63,622 nucleotides of DNA from Paenibacillus sp. HGH0039 (GCF_000411255.1 NZ_KE150415.1:1-63622), one strand, 5' to 3'. Positions 29,516 through 38,857 are shown, counted from the first letter of the stretch. A program made the numbers and translations. Notes: a model not told the origin generated them from the sequence alone.

Positions 29516-31302
29516 CCCTGCGGGAGCAGGCGCAGCTTCGTCAGCGCCGAAGCCAGCTTGCCGCCGCCGGGGAGCTGCTCAAGCTCCGCGCGGTTCACGG
29601 CGCCGAAGCGCAGCAGCGCGATCGCGTACACGGCCGCCCCGAGCGCCACCCCGGCCAGCGCCAATACGACGGCCTGTCCGCGCGAGCCGAGGCCCGGCGC
29701 CACGGCGCCAAACAGCGGCCCGCCCGCGAGCTGGAGCGCGCCCAGAGCGGCGCACATAAGCGCTGCGGCGGCAAGCGGTGCCAGGGCCGAGGCGCGCCAG
29801 CGCTGCGGAGCGCCGGTCAGCCGCCGCACCTCGGCGAGGCCCAGGGCGGACGCGGCCGCGAACGCGAGCACCGCCGACACGGCTGCGCCGGCGATTCCCC
29901 AGCGCGGCACGAGGAGCAGGCTGCCGCCGATTTTGACGGCGGCTGCGGCGAGCAGGTGCAGCGCGGGAGCGTTCACGGCGCCGAGGCCCTGCAGCACTCC
30001 GGCAAGCACGATGTTGAGCGTGCCGAACAGCGCCGTGAGCGCGAGCAGAGCCATCGTGCCGGACGCTTCATCGCTCTGATAGAGCATCACGTTCACCGGA
30101 ACGGTGAGAGAGGCCAGGCCGGCGGCCGCAGCCAGGCCGAGCAGGCCCGTCATCCGCACGGTCCGCTCCGTGCGCGCTTGCAGCTGCGCCGGGTCGGCCG
30201 CCGCAGCCGCGGCGATCGCCGGCACCAGCACGGCCGTCAGCGAGGACGCGACCATCGTCACGGCCTGTACCAAGGGCAGGCCGTGGTTATACAGGCCGAA
30301 CTGGCGCATCGCCTCGGCCGGGTCCGCTCCTCCGCCGAGCAGCAGGCGGGGAATGGTGAAGGCGTCGATGAGATTGAGAATCGGCGTCATGATCGAGCCG
30401 AGGCAGATCGGCAGCGCGTAAGCGCCGATAGAGGCCATGAGCCGGCCAAGCGGTTCTTTGGTCCCCACAGGGCCGGTCGCCTCAGCTTGGGCAGCCTCTC
30501 CCATAGTGGCCGGTTTCTCATCAGCCGCTCGTTCAAGCCTCTTGCCCACGCTATGCGGGGCTTCACAGGAGTCGGAATGATCCGCGGTTTCCGCCGACGT
30601 TAATTCAGCCGGATTCCCAGCCCTTCTTTCCTTGCTTCTCTGCCAATAGAACAGAAGCAGAAGCAAGGCTCCCGCTGCCCCCGTTACGGAACCGAATGTC
30701 GCTCCGGCGGCAATATCGCCGTCTCCCGCACCTTGTTCGGTCAGGTAAAGCAGAAGAAGAACCATCGTAAGCACGCGCACCGTCTGCTCGACTACCTGAG
30801 AAACCGCGGTGGGGACCATGTTCTGATAGCCTTGAAAATAACCGCGGAGAACCGAGAGTACGGGAACCAGCAGAAGCGCGTACGAAATGCTGCGGATGGC
30901 CGGCGCTGCAGCCGCTGTTCCTATCCAGCCCGCAAGCGCATCGGCTCCGAAATACAGCAAGAGAAAGCAAAACACGCCGGTCCCTGTCAGGAGCAGAGCG
31001 GAAGCTGCCGCCACCCGCCTCGCCCCTGCATGATCGCGTGCGGCTGCCCGGTCCTGGACGAATTTTGCGACCGTGATCGGAAAACCCGCCGTCGCCAGAA
31101 AAAGAATCAGGAGGTACAGCGGATAGACGGCATTGTAAATGCCGAAAGCCCCGTCTCCGGCTATATTCTGCAGCGGAATTTTTTGGAGCGTTCCGAGCAG
31201 TTTGGAGAATACCGCCGCGGCGGCCAGTAACGCGGCGCCCTTAAGGAGCCGGGAGCTTCCGACCGTCACAGTCTGTTCCTGCGTTCCCTTTTCCGTGGAC
31301 AT
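29503..31302 (-). CDS. SpoVB-like polysaccharide flippase (MOP/MurJ superfamily, YabM-type)
   Basis: Multidrug/oligosaccharide/polysaccharide-type exporter, possibly for lipid-linked wall precursors. The 599-residue product has about fourteen membrane segments with family sequence ALLAAAAVFSKLLGTLQKIPL and GAFGIYNAVYPLY at the start. A hydrophilic insertion of about 65 residues (about 225-290, charged and Ala/Glu-rich) makes it longer than usual. The C-terminal half is very G+C-rich and alanine-rich relative to neighbours. Its exact substrate, and whether it acts in sporulation, cannot be told from sequence. Confidence 0.85.
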   Translation of the reverse strand: MSTEKGTQEQTVTVGSSRLLKGAALLAAAAVFSKLLGTLQKIPLQNIAGDGAFGIYNAVYPLYLLILFLATAGFPITVAKFVQDRAAARDHAGARRVAAASALLLTGTGVFCFLLLYFGADALAGWIGTAAAAPAIRSISYALLLVPVLSVLRGYFQGYQNMVPTAVSQVVEQTVRVLTMVLLLLYLTEQGAGDGDIAAGATFGSVTGAAGALLLLLFYWQRSKERRAGNPAELTSAETADHSDSCEAPHSVGKRLERAADEKPATMGEAAQAEATGPVGTKEPLGRLMASIGAYALPICLGSIMTPILNLIDAFTIPRLLLGGGADPAEAMRQFGLYNHGLPLVQAVTMVASSLTAVLVPAIAAAAAADPAQLQARTERTVRMTGLLGLAAAAGLASLTVPVNVMLYQSDEASGTMALLALTALFGTLNIVLAGVLQGLGAVNAPALHLLAAAAVKIGGSLLLVPRWGIAGAAVSAVLAFAAASALGLAEVRRLTGAPQRWRASALAPLAAAALMCAALGALQLAGGPLFGAVAPGLGSRGQAVVLALAGVALGAAVYAIALLRFGAVNRAELEQLPGGGKLASALTKLRLLPQGERL

Positions 31303-31346
31303 GGATGTCTCTCCTGCGATAAAAAATTAAATGTGCCTATGTCTAT

Positions 31347-31889
31347 CTACACTTCCATTTGCTTGGACAAGAAGGAAGCGGCCGTTTCGGCCATGATCCG
31401 CTCGGTTTTTCCCATGACCACATCATTTTCCTTGCTGACTAACAGAACGGCGCCGATGGCATCCCCGTTGTGAATGATCGGTGCAATGACGAACGAGCCG
31501 TAAGCATCTGCCGCATCCTTAACCAGCACGTAACTGCCGGCCGTTGCTTGCACGATAGTCTGTCTTCCGTTCATGGCGCTCTCCACTTGCTCGCCCACCG
31601 GTCTGCCGTCATATTCTTTACGTCCGCGGCCTGCCGCTGCGATGAAGGTCTCACGGTCCGATATAACGGCCTGATACCCGGTGCTCTCGTTTAACGACTC
31701 CGCGTATTCCAGCGCAAAATCTCCAAGTTCACCGACCGGAGAATATTTCTGCAAAATGACTTCGCCGTCGGGGTTCACGAATATTTCCATGGGATCGCCT
31801 TCCCGGATGCGCATGGTGCGCCGGATCTCCTTCGGAATGACTACCCGTCCTAAATCGTCTATGCGTCTAACTATACCTGTCGCTTTCAT
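31347..31889 (-). CDS. Second SpoVT/AbrB-type transcriptional regulator
   Basis: A 180-residue paralogue of the SpoVT encoded just upstream. The N-terminal AbrB DNA-binding domain (MKATGIVRRIDDLGRVVIPK) is nearly identical to SpoVT, while the C-terminal GAF-like domain (about 55-178) differs at many positions. The start at 31889 matches the SpoVT start; upstream frame has no better signal. It lies after the spoVT terminator, so it has its own expression signals. Function is inferred to be DNA binding only. Confidence 0.88.
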   Translation of the reverse strand: MKATGIVRRIDDLGRVVIPKEIRRTMRIREGDPMEIFVNPDGEVILQKYSPVGELGDFALEYAESLNESTGYQAVISDRETFIAAAGRGRKEYDGRPVGEQVESAMNGRQTIVQATAGSYVLVKDAADAYGSFVIAPIIHNGDAIGAVLLVSKENDVVMGKTERIMAETAASFLSKQMEV

Positions 31890-31993
31890 ACTGCTTAAAG
31901 CCTCGCTTTCCTTCTGGGGGTTTACACTAGGATGTTTGAAAAAATACGGATTAAAGAGGACTCTTCCCATTATATATAAATTTCCTCATAAAA

Positions 31994-32044
31994 CAAAAAA
32001 AGCCCCCTTACCTCCGGAATTGGTTTCCAAGTAAGGGAAGCTTT
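31994..32044 (-). terminator. Intrinsic terminator after spoVT
   Basis: The minus strand has AAAGCTTCCCTTAC pairing with GTAAGGGGGCTTT (one bulge, about 20-base loop), followed by a seven-base T-run, right after the spoVT stop. Confidence 0.75.
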
Positions 32045-32047
32045 CGG

Positions 32048-32590
32048 TTACTGCTCCATTTGTTTCGCCAAAAAACCGGCTGCAGTCTCCACCATTTTCG
32101 ATTCCATGTTGCCCATCTTGACTTCTTCGTCCTTGCTCATCAGAATAACCGAACCGATCGGATCTCCGCCCGCAACAATCGGAGCGATGACGAAAGAGCT
32201 GTAAGTTTCGGGATTGTCTTTGGAGATTTCGTATGTACCCGAACCGCTCTCGATCGTCGGTTTACGGTTTTCCATGGTGGTCTCCACGATCTGCCCGATC
32301 TGCTTGTCCATATACTCTTTCTTCGAACCGCCCGCTACCGCGATAACCGTATCCCGGTCCGTAATCAGTGTGATATGATTGGTGCTCTCATAGAGAGACT
32401 CGGCATATTCTTTGGCAAAATCCCCTAATTCTCCGATCGGGGAATACTTCTTCAAGATAACTTCACCGTCGCGATCGACGAATATCTCGAGCGGGTCGCC
32501 TTCCCGGATGCGCAGTGTGCGCCGTATTTCCTTCGGAATGACAACCCTGCCCAGGTCATCAATGCGACGAACGATTCCAGTTGCTTTCAT
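32048..32590 (-). CDS. spoVT: Stage V sporulation protein T (SpoVT)
   Basis: Forespore transcriptional regulator that modulates sigma-G genes. The 180-residue product has the N-terminal swapped-hairpin AbrB domain (about 1-50, KATGIVRRIDDLGRVVIPKE) and a C-terminal GAF-like sensor (about 56-178, with TYSSFVIAPIVAGGDPIG). Length equals B. subtilis SpoVT within a few residues. It sits downstream of mfd and prsA and behind a sigma-G-type promoter. Confidence 0.95.
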   Translation of the reverse strand: MKATGIVRRIDDLGRVVIPKEIRRTLRIREGDPLEIFVDRDGEVILKKYSPIGELGDFAKEYAESLYESTNHITLITDRDTVIAVAGGSKKEYMDKQIGQIVETTMENRKPTIESGSGTYEISKDNPETYSSFVIAPIVAGGDPIGSVILMSKDEEVKMGNMESKMVETAAGFLAKQMEQ

Positions 32591-32689
32591 GACTCTTGTT
32601 GCCCCACTTTCACTTGAAGTTTTGGATACGACTGGACGCCGATCTGCGTGTATTTAAAAGAGAAGGGTGTAGCGATTCGATTCTGACCA

Positions 32690-32719
32690 TAGTATTCATC
32701 CACCCCCATATTCTTATAC
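32690..32719 (-). promoter_or_regulatory. spoVT promoter, sigma-G type
   Basis: On the minus strand GTATA (32715-32719) fits the sigma-F/G -35 GHATR, and AATACTA (32690-32696) fits the -10 CATNHTA with one mismatch, separated by 18 bases. spoVT is sigma-G-dependent in B. subtilis, which supports the call. Confidence 0.55.
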
Positions 32720-32744
32720 ATTTCCCTCTTTCCATCCACGTAAA

Positions 32745-32782
32745 ATAAAAAGCCATCCCGTCCGGATGGACGAGATGGCTTT
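32745..32782 (-). terminator. Intrinsic terminator after prsA
   Basis: A 15-base stem (32749-32763 with 32768-32782, one G-U pair or mismatch) and 4-base loop are followed on the minus strand by TTTTTATTTTA, 40 bases after the prsA stop. Confidence 0.88.
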
Positions 32783-32822
32783 CGTGACATCATTGATCTG
32801 CCGCCAGGCTTCGCAGATTCGC

Positions 32823-33983
32823 TTACTTCGCCGCCGGCGAAGGGCTTGCGGCCGGAGGCGTCGCTCCAGGCACGTCGGTCGGCGCCGCGGTCGGCGTCGT
32901 CTGTGGAGACGGACTGCCTGTCGGAGCCGGCGTGCCGCTTGGTTCCGTGCTGGCGCCGGGCGCCGGGCTCGGATTGGCCGATGGAGCCGGAGTCGGAGTC
33001 GGCTTAGGAAGCTTGTTCGTTTCGATCAAGCCGGGAAGCTCCTTCGTTACGAACTCCTGCATCTTCACTTGCGCCAGGTTGGAGGCCAGCTCTTTCTTGG
33101 CGTCTTCTACGGTTTCGGTTTTACGGGATTCCACTTTCATGACGTGGTAGCCGTAATCGGTCTCAACGGGATCGCTGATCGTATTCAAAGGCAGCTCGAG
33201 GGCCGCTTTTTTGAATCCGGCTACCCACTGGCTGACTTTGGCGTTTTCATACTTGCCGCCTTTATCTTTCGAACCCGGGTCATCCGAGTATTCTTTGGCA
33301 AGAGCGTCGAAGTCTCCGCCGTTTTTCAGCTTCTGCTGCACTTCTTTTGCGCGCTTCAAAGCTTCTTCTTTCGTACGGAGCTCTTTATTCGTAGCCGGAT
33401 CGTTAAGACCGATGAGAATATGACGGACAGTCGCTACATCGTAGGCGTTCGGGTCCGCTTTTTTGGCCTTCTCGTACTCCGCTTTGATTTCGTCGTCGGT
33501 GACCTGCTTCTCCAAGTGGCTCGTGGAATACACGCTGAGTCTCAAGAGGTCCTCAATGTCCTTCTCTTCCAGTTTCGCGTCTTTCAGCTTCTTCTCCAGG
33601 CCGCCTTCTTGCGCGCCCACGAAAGTTTTCAGCTGTGTAACCTGCTCGGTTACCTGCTTGTCCGCTTCTTTCTTCACGTCATCGCTCGCACGTCCGGAAA
33701 GAACCTTCAGCATGATATACTGCTCCAGCATGCTTTGCTGGTATGCCGGGTCGGTTTCGAACTGTGCGTATTCCGGATACAGGAGACGGTTGAAGGAAAG
33801 CAGTTTATCAAACTCTCCACGGGTCACTTTACCCCCGTCTTTGTAAGTGGCGATAACCTCTTCCGGCGTGCCGGCTTTTCCTTCGTCCTTCTTGCCGCAT
33901 CCGCTGGCCACGGCCAAAACAAGGACTAATACGGCAAGCAGCAGCCACTTGCTTTTGGCCCAACCTGATTTATTGTGTTGCAT
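32823..33983 (-). CDS. prsA: Foldase lipoprotein PrsA-like
   Basis: Extracytoplasmic peptidylprolyl isomerase that helps secreted proteins fold. The 386-residue precursor has a signal peptide and lipobox ending VASGCG (modified Cys about 29), a SurA-like chaperone region (about 45-180) and a parvulin domain (about 185-290, VRHILIGL and DPGSKDKGGKYENAKVS). A Pro/Thr/Ala/Ser-rich tail of about 60 residues (PTPTPAPSANPSPAPG) follows. Its ATG overlaps the mfd end by 14 bases, with AAGGGAG upstream inside mfd. The last gene of the mfd transcript. Confidence 0.9.
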   Translation of the reverse strand: MQHNKSGWAKSKWLLLAVLVLVLAVASGCGKKDEGKAGTPEEVIATYKDGGKVTRGEFDKLLSFNRLLYPEYAQFETDPAYQQSMLEQYIMLKVLSGRASDDVKKEADKQVTEQVTQLKTFVGAQEGGLEKKLKDAKLEEKDIEDLLRLSVYSTSHLEKQVTDDEIKAEYEKAKKADPNAYDVATVRHILIGLNDPATNKELRTKEEALKRAKEVQQKLKNGGDFDALAKEYSDDPGSKDKGGKYENAKVSQWVAGFKKAALELPLNTISDPVETDYGYHVMKVESRKTETVEDAKKELASNLAQVKMQEFVTKELPGLIETNKLPKPTPTPAPSANPSPAPGASTEPSGTPAPTGSPSPQTTPTAAPTDVPGATPPAASPSPAAK

Positions 33984-36900
33984 TCTGCAATTCTCCCTTC
34001 GTTTTCAAGGCTTCCCTGTATTGTAACAGAAAACGCTCCACCAATGCGATTGTGTCCTCGGGGGACAGCCCTTTGCCGCGGATATGAACATGAATCTGAG
34101 GTCCGGCAATCAGTTTGACGCGCCCGTCGAAGCCGTTCGAAATCGTAAACAGCTTCTGACCGTCCAGCCTTTCCGTCTCGTCCGGAGAAATCTTGATCTG
34201 ATAGTCGTCGCCCTTCTGAGAGATGGATTCGATTTTATATTCGGCTCCATACACCTTCAATCTGGCTACGGCCAAAAGATTGGAAACGGCAGGCGGAAGA
34301 TCGCCGAACCGGTCCACCAATTCCTCATCCAGATCTTCCGCTTCCGCGAAGGAGCGGATATTCGCCACTTTCTTGTAAATCTCGATCTTCTGCATACTGT
34401 CGTAAATGTAATCCGACGGCAGGTAAGCATCCAGGTGAAGGTCAAGCTGCGTGATCCATTCCTTCTCGGGCTCCGCCTGCTCTCCGTCCAGCTCCAGCTT
34501 GCGCTTGGCAATTTCTTCGCTCAGCATCTGAGAGTACAGGTCGAATCCGACGGAAGCGATAAACCCGTGCTGCTCGGCTCCGAGCAGATTGCCGGCTCCG
34601 CGGATGGACAAGTCCCTCATGGCAATTTTAAACCCGGACCCAAGTTCTGTAAATTCTTTAATTGCCTGGAGACGTTTCTCCGCCACTTCGTTCAGCACTT
34701 TGTCGCGCTGATACGTAAAGTACGCGTAGGCGATCCGGTTGGAACGGCCGACCCGGCCCCGCAGCTGGTACAGCTGGGATAAGCCCATCTTGTCGGCGTC
34801 ATGCACGATCAGCGTATTCACGTTCGGGATATCGACGCCGGTCTCGATGATGCTCGTGCTTACGAGCACGTCGAACTCGCCGTCCAGGAAGTCGAGAATC
34901 GTTTTCTCGAGTTCCTGCTCCGACATTTGCCCGTGCGCAACGGTCACGCGTGCTTCCGGCACGAGCATGGAGATCTGCTCGGCCATCTGGTTGATCCCCT
35001 GGACGCGGTTGAACAGGAAATACACCTGTCCTTCTCGCGCCAGTTCGCGTTCGATCGCTTCCCGTACGAGCGTTGTGCTGTATTCCAGCACGTAAGTCTG
35101 TACGGGGAAGCGGTTCTCCGGCGGCGTCTCGATGACGGACAGGTCGCGAACCCCCAGCATCGACATGTGGAGCGTCCGCGGGATTGGCGTGGCGGTCAAA
35201 GTCAGCACGTCGACATTCGTTTTCAGCCGCTTCAGCTTCTCTTTGTGCGAGACGCCGAAACGCTGCTCCTCATCGACGATGAGCAGCCCCAGGTCTTTGA
35301 ACTTCAGATCCTGGGACAGCAGGCGGTGCGTTCCGATTACGATGTCGACGGTACCGGCTTTGACACCCTTGGTCGTTTCATTCTGCTCTTTCTTCGAACG
35401 GAACCGGCTCAGCACCTGGATGTTGAACGGGTATCCCGAGAAGCGCTCGCGGAACGTCTCGTAATGCTGCTGCGCCAAAATCGTCGTCGGCACCAGGACA
35501 GCGACCTGTTTGCCGTCGATAGCCGCTTTGAAAGCGGCACGGATGGCCACTTCCGTCTTGCCGTAACCGACGTCTCCGCAAAGAAGCCGGTCCATCGGAC
35601 GCGGTTTTTCCATATCCTTCTTAATTTCCCCAATTGCCCGGAGTTGATCCGTCGTTTCGTCATACGGAAACATGCTCTCGAATTCCTGCTGGTAGGCGGA
35701 ATCGGAGCTGAAGCCGTATCCCGTTGTCGCTTGACGGTCCGCGTAAAGCTTGATGAGATCGTCGGCGATGTCCTTGACGGAGGTCCGCACTTTGTTCTTG
35801 ACGCGGTTCCAGTCGGCCCCGCCCAGCTTGTATATCTTCGGCTCTTTCTCTTCCGAACCGACATATTTCTGAATGAGATCGATCTGGTCGATCGGGACGG
35901 ACAGCTTGTCGCCGCCCGCATAGACAATATGCAAATAATCTTTATGAATGCCCCCGACTTCAAGAGTGCCGATTCCCACATACTTCCCGATCCCGTGATT
36001 AACGTGAACGACGTAGTCTCCGACTTTAAGCTCCTGGTAGCTTTTGATTCTCTCGGCATTCTCGATTTTCTTGTCTACTTTGCGCGCTTTCCGCTGCTTC
36101 TGCGTAAACATCTCGCCTTCCGTAATCACGACGAGATGAATGGACGGCAGCTCGAAGCCGGTCTGCAGGTTTCCGTTCATAATCTCGGGTTCATCGATTT
36201 GATAATCCCCAAGCACACGGCGGACGCGGTCCATCCGCTCTTCACCGTTGGCTAAGATGATAACGCGGCTGCCCGTCTTTTTCCAGCGTTCCATTTCCGC
36301 TTTCAGAAGGTTCATCTGCCCGTGGAAATTCTGCATGACCCGGGACATGAAATTGACAATGTTCTGCGGCTGGGTCTGCGGAACCTGGCGCAGGAAGAGT
36401 GACATATAAAGCGTCGGATAAGTGCGGCGCTGCATAAGGGTCTCCAACTGCTTCGAAAGCGTGAGGGCCGGGAGGGCCTTCCCGTCCTGAAGGGAACTCG
36501 TCACCCACTCCGCCTCTTCCCGCTCCAGCTGCTTGGAGGTTTCCACGAGCCGGGCCGGCTCGTCGACGAGCAGTACCGTATCTTCCGGCATGTAATCGGA
36601 TAGAGTCTGCCGCTCCGGATAGAGCAGCGAGACATACTTGAACAGCCCCTGGAAGGTGTTCCCCTCTCGGAGCAGTTCAATATCATGTCCGATTCCTTCC
36701 AGCAGCCTGTCCTTGGCCTGACGGTCCGTCATTTTGGCAAGCTGGGTCTGAAGAAGTTCGTAAGCATGCTGAGCAGCGCCCTGAAAACGCTTTCTATTTA
36801 AGAGTACTTCCCGGCACGGCTGGATCACGAACGAATCCAACTTTTCGATGGAGCGCTGGTCCGATACGTCGAACGTACGGATAGAATCCACATCAACATC

Positions 36901-37491
36901 AAATAACTCGATCCGGACGGCCGTGGAAGAAGTCAGCGGAAATAAATCCACGATGCCTCCGCGGACGCTCATTTCCCCCTTCGCTTCCACCCGCTCCACA
37001 CGCTCGTAACCCAGCTCGGTCAGACGGGTCAGAAACTCCTCCAGGTCAATCGTATCCCCCAAACGTACGGTGAGCTGGGCTTCCTTGAACGTTTCCTTCG
37101 TCGGAAGCAAACGGCGGAATCCGGCATACGGCACTATGACCGCTCCCCGGTATCCGCCGGCCAGTTTGGTCAGCACATCGATCCGCTGCGCCAGCATTTC
37201 GGGACTGGCAATAGCCGCTTCGGCGGCAAGCAGCTCTTGTGCGGGATATAAGAGAACCCCGTCTTCCGGAAGACATTCGCTTAAATCCTCGAAGATCTTC
37301 TGGGCGGAGAACATATTATGCGTAACGATGAGAAGCGGACGCTCGAGTTGCTGCATCAGTGCGGCAAGCATCACCTGACGAGAGGAGCCGGTTAATCCGG
37401 CGATCAACTGCTCTTTCATGCCGGAACGAATACCCGTAATCACACTTTGAAAATCGCGGTCCGTTGAAAAAGCCTGTATTAAAGCTTGCAA
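33970..37491 (-). CDS. mfd: Transcription-repair coupling factor
   Basis: Translocase that removes stalled RNA polymerase and recruits UvrA. The 1173-residue product has the N-terminal UvrB-like domains, the RNA polymerase-interacting CarD-like domain (KVGDYVVHVNHGIGKYVGIG, about 492-511), a helicase core with Walker A GDVGYGKTEVA (about 645) and DEEQRFG, TRG motif region, and the C-terminal TRCF domain (about 1010-1110). Length matches. It follows fin and a terminator. Confidence 0.97.
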   Translation of the reverse strand: MQALIQAFSTDRDFQSVITGIRSGMKEQLIAGLTGSSRQVMLAALMQQLERPLLIVTHNMFSAQKIFEDLSECLPEDGVLLYPAQELLAAEAAIASPEMLAQRIDVLTKLAGGYRGAVIVPYAGFRRLLPTKETFKEAQLTVRLGDTIDLEEFLTRLTELGYERVERVEAKGEMSVRGGIVDLFPLTSSTAVRIELFDVDVDSIRTFDVSDQRSIEKLDSFVIQPCREVLLNRKRFQGAAQHAYELLQTQLAKMTDRQAKDRLLEGIGHDIELLREGNTFQGLFKYVSLLYPERQTLSDYMPEDTVLLVDEPARLVETSKQLEREEAEWVTSSLQDGKALPALTLSKQLETLMQRRTYPTLYMSLFLRQVPQTQPQNIVNFMSRVMQNFHGQMNLLKAEMERWKKTGSRVIILANGEERMDRVRRVLGDYQIDEPEIMNGNLQTGFELPSIHLVVITEGEMFTQKQRKARKVDKKIENAERIKSYQELKVGDYVVHVNHGIGKYVGIGTLEVGGIHKDYLHIVYAGGDKLSVPIDQIDLIQKYVGSEEKEPKIYKLGGADWNRVKNKVRTSVKDIADDLIKLYADRQATTGYGFSSDSAYQQEFESMFPYDETTDQLRAIGEIKKDMEKPRPMDRLLCGDVGYGKTEVAIRAAFKAAIDGKQVAVLVPTTILAQQHYETFRERFSGYPFNIQVLSRFRSKKEQNETTKGVKAGTVDIVIGTHRLLSQDLKFKDLGLLIVDEEQRFGVSHKEKLKRLKTNVDVLTLTATPIPRTLHMSMLGVRDLSVIETPPENRFPVQTYVLEYSTTLVREAIERELAREGQVYFLFNRVQGINQMAEQISMLVPEARVTVAHGQMSEQELEKTILDFLDGEFDVLVSTSIIETGVDIPNVNTLIVHDADKMGLSQLYQLRGRVGRSNRIAYAYFTYQRDKVLNEVAEKRLQAIKEFTELGSGFKIAMRDLSIRGAGNLLGAEQHGFIASVGFDLYSQMLSEEIAKRKLELDGEQAEPEKEWITQLDLHLDAYLPSDYIYDSMQKIEIYKKVANIRSFAEAEDLDEELVDRFGDLPPAVSNLLAVARLKVYGAEYKIESISQKGDDYQIKISPDETERLDGQKLFTISNGFDGRVKLIAGPQIHVHIRGKGLSPEDTIALVERFLLQYREALKTKGELQNATQ

Positions 37492-37511
37492 ATCAAGTAC
37501 ACTCCTCTCAC

Positions 37512-37540
37512 AAAAAGAAGCCTCGGCGCTTGCCTAGGCT
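37512..37540 (-). terminator. Intrinsic terminator after fin
   Basis: The minus strand has AGCCTAGGC / GCCGAGGCT (one mismatch, loop AAGC) followed by TTCTTTTT, between the fin stop and mfd. Confidence 0.75.
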
Positions 37541-37618
37541 GTCATGACACAATTTTTGCACATGTCCGGAGTACGGGATAAGCGCCCTAAGCAGCGCGCA
37601 GGCAGCGGCCGGAATCGG

Positions 37619-37849
37619 TCACTGCAGCGGGCTGCCGATCAGGTTAAGCTCCGGATTGGCGTCCAGTGCCTGCTTGCAGTAATCGCAAACCACCTTGACC
37701 GTAACGCCCCCGTCCATGTTATACGCTATTATATCGCTCCGTTCTTCGGGGGTCAAGAAATGGAAACCGAGCTGGTATTCGCTCACTTGATCCCGGCTGA
37801 TTTCCCCGATAGACGATTGGCAATGACGGCAAATATATTTTACTGACAT
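37619..37849 (-). CDS. fin: Anti-sigma-F factor Fin (YabK)
   Basis: Forespore protein that binds sigma-F and helps the switch to sigma-G. The 76-residue product has two zinc-knuckle pairs, CRHCQ (residues 8-12) and CDYCK (about 55-59), and the family sequence QVSEYQLGFHFLTPEERSDII. The start at 37849 has GGAGG 9 bases upstream; a TTG one codon earlier is possible. It lies between pth and mfd, the same place as in B. subtilis. Confidence 0.93.
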   Translation of the reverse strand: MSVKYICRHCQSSIGEISRDQVSEYQLGFHFLTPEERSDIIAYNMDGGVTVKVVCDYCKQALDANPELNLIGSPLQ

Positions 37850-37884
37850 CAATGTATGCCTCCCTGCAGGTTTCGATTACTCCT

Positions 37885-37891
37885 TAGTATG
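37885..37891 (-). promoter_or_regulatory. Candidate sigma-F -10 element for fin
   Basis: CATACTA on the minus strand matches the sigma-F/G -10 consensus exactly and lies about 35 bases upstream of the fin start. The -35 (GGCTA at 18 bases) is poor, so the call rests on the -10 and the known sigma-F dependence of fin. Confidence 0.45.
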
Positions 37892-38063
37892 GCCCTACTT
37901 TTAAAATCCTAGCCAACTCTGGAAGTAATTTGCCAGCCTATGTACGGCATACAATGTGTCTTGGAGCGACCGATGTCCCCGGATCAGCATTCCGGAAACC
38001 GGGCACACGAGAGAACGCCCGTTTGCCACAACTCAGGATATTGCATACACTCGGGACTCCGGA

Positions 38064-38633
38064 CTAATTCCCGCTTCCGTTGAAAACCGCCATCGTTTTC
38101 TCGAAAGGCTCGCTCAGGCAGTGCTCCATCGCTTCGCACGTTTTGTCCAGAACGGCCGGCAGCGCCCCCGTTTCCGCTTTGCTGAAATTCGACAAGACAT
38201 AGTCGACAATCGGATAGCCCGGATTCGGTCGATTGATCCCCATACGGATGCGGTTGAACGTGGACGTGCCCGTATGGGCTATGACGGATTTGATCCCGTT
38301 ATGGCCGCCGGCGCTCCCCTGGTAACGCAGTCTGATATTCCCGAACGGCGTATCCATGTCATCGTACAAAATGACGAGATCCGACACGTCGACTTTATAA
38401 AAATCCATGAAAGCCCGGATCGACTCCCCCGACAAATTCATATAGGTCATAGGTTTCAGCAAGTAGGCCTTTGTACCGTTCACACGCACCTCGGCCAGAT
38501 GGCCTTTGCACTTATTCTGGAACGAAGAGACGCCCCATTTCTCGGCAAAACGGTCAATCGCCATGAATCCTATATTATGCCGTGTATGCTCGTACTGTTT
38601 CCCTGGATTGCCTAAACCGACAAAACATTTCAC
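38064..38633 (-). CDS. pth: Peptidyl-tRNA hydrolase
   Basis: Recycles peptidyl-tRNA released from ribosomes (spoVC in B. subtilis). The 189-residue product has the motifs KCFVGLGNPGKQYEHTRHNIGF (residues 2-23, with the catalytic His), KPMTYMNLSG (about 61-70) and YDDMDTPFGNIRLRYQGSAGGHNGIKS (about 90-116). Length is usual. A TATAAT -10 (38707-38712, minus strand) lies upstream without a good -35. Confidence 0.97.
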   Translation of the reverse strand: MKCFVGLGNPGKQYEHTRHNIGFMAIDRFAEKWGVSSFQNKCKGHLAEVRVNGTKAYLLKPMTYMNLSGESIRAFMDFYKVDVSDLVILYDDMDTPFGNIRLRYQGSAGGHNGIKSVIAHTGTSTFNRIRMGINRPNPGYPIVDYVLSNFSKAETGALPAVLDKTCEAMEHCLSEPFEKTMAVFNGSGN

Positions 38634-38850
38634 GTTTCATTCACTCCCAAAAATTTTTTACTTTTTTTAACTAGACACCGTAACGATTCCCTGCCGAAAC
38701 TTGTCTATTATATACAGGCATTTTGCGCGGTTCCGGGCATAGGCCTGCGGTTTTTCGGCCGCTCGGCTCATTTGCCGGTCCCGGCCGCAAAGATAAAGTC
38801 ATAAATTGGCGCAAATCAGCATGATTTACGCTTCAAAAAATATGGGTAGC

Positions 38851-38857
38851 AGGTGAT
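38851..38857 (+). promoter_or_regulatory. Ribosome-binding site deciding the start of the small plus-strand gene
   Basis: AGGTGAT matches the anti-Shine-Dalgarno sequence at seven positions and lies 7 bases before the ATG at 38865, so that ATG is preferred over two earlier in-frame starts that overlap the site. Confidence 0.6.

Noticed and set aside
29401-30603. 400-codon plus-strand frame
   Set aside because: Antisense to the G+C-rich spoVB-like gene; the product is an Arg/Gln/Gly/His low-complexity sequence.
34801-36255. 484-codon plus-strand frame
   Set aside because: Antisense to mfd, no ribosome site, no recognisable domain.
37990-38040. Hairpin after pth (CGGGC / GCCCG)
   Set aside because: The stem is short with a 12-base loop and no T-run, so it is not called as a terminator.
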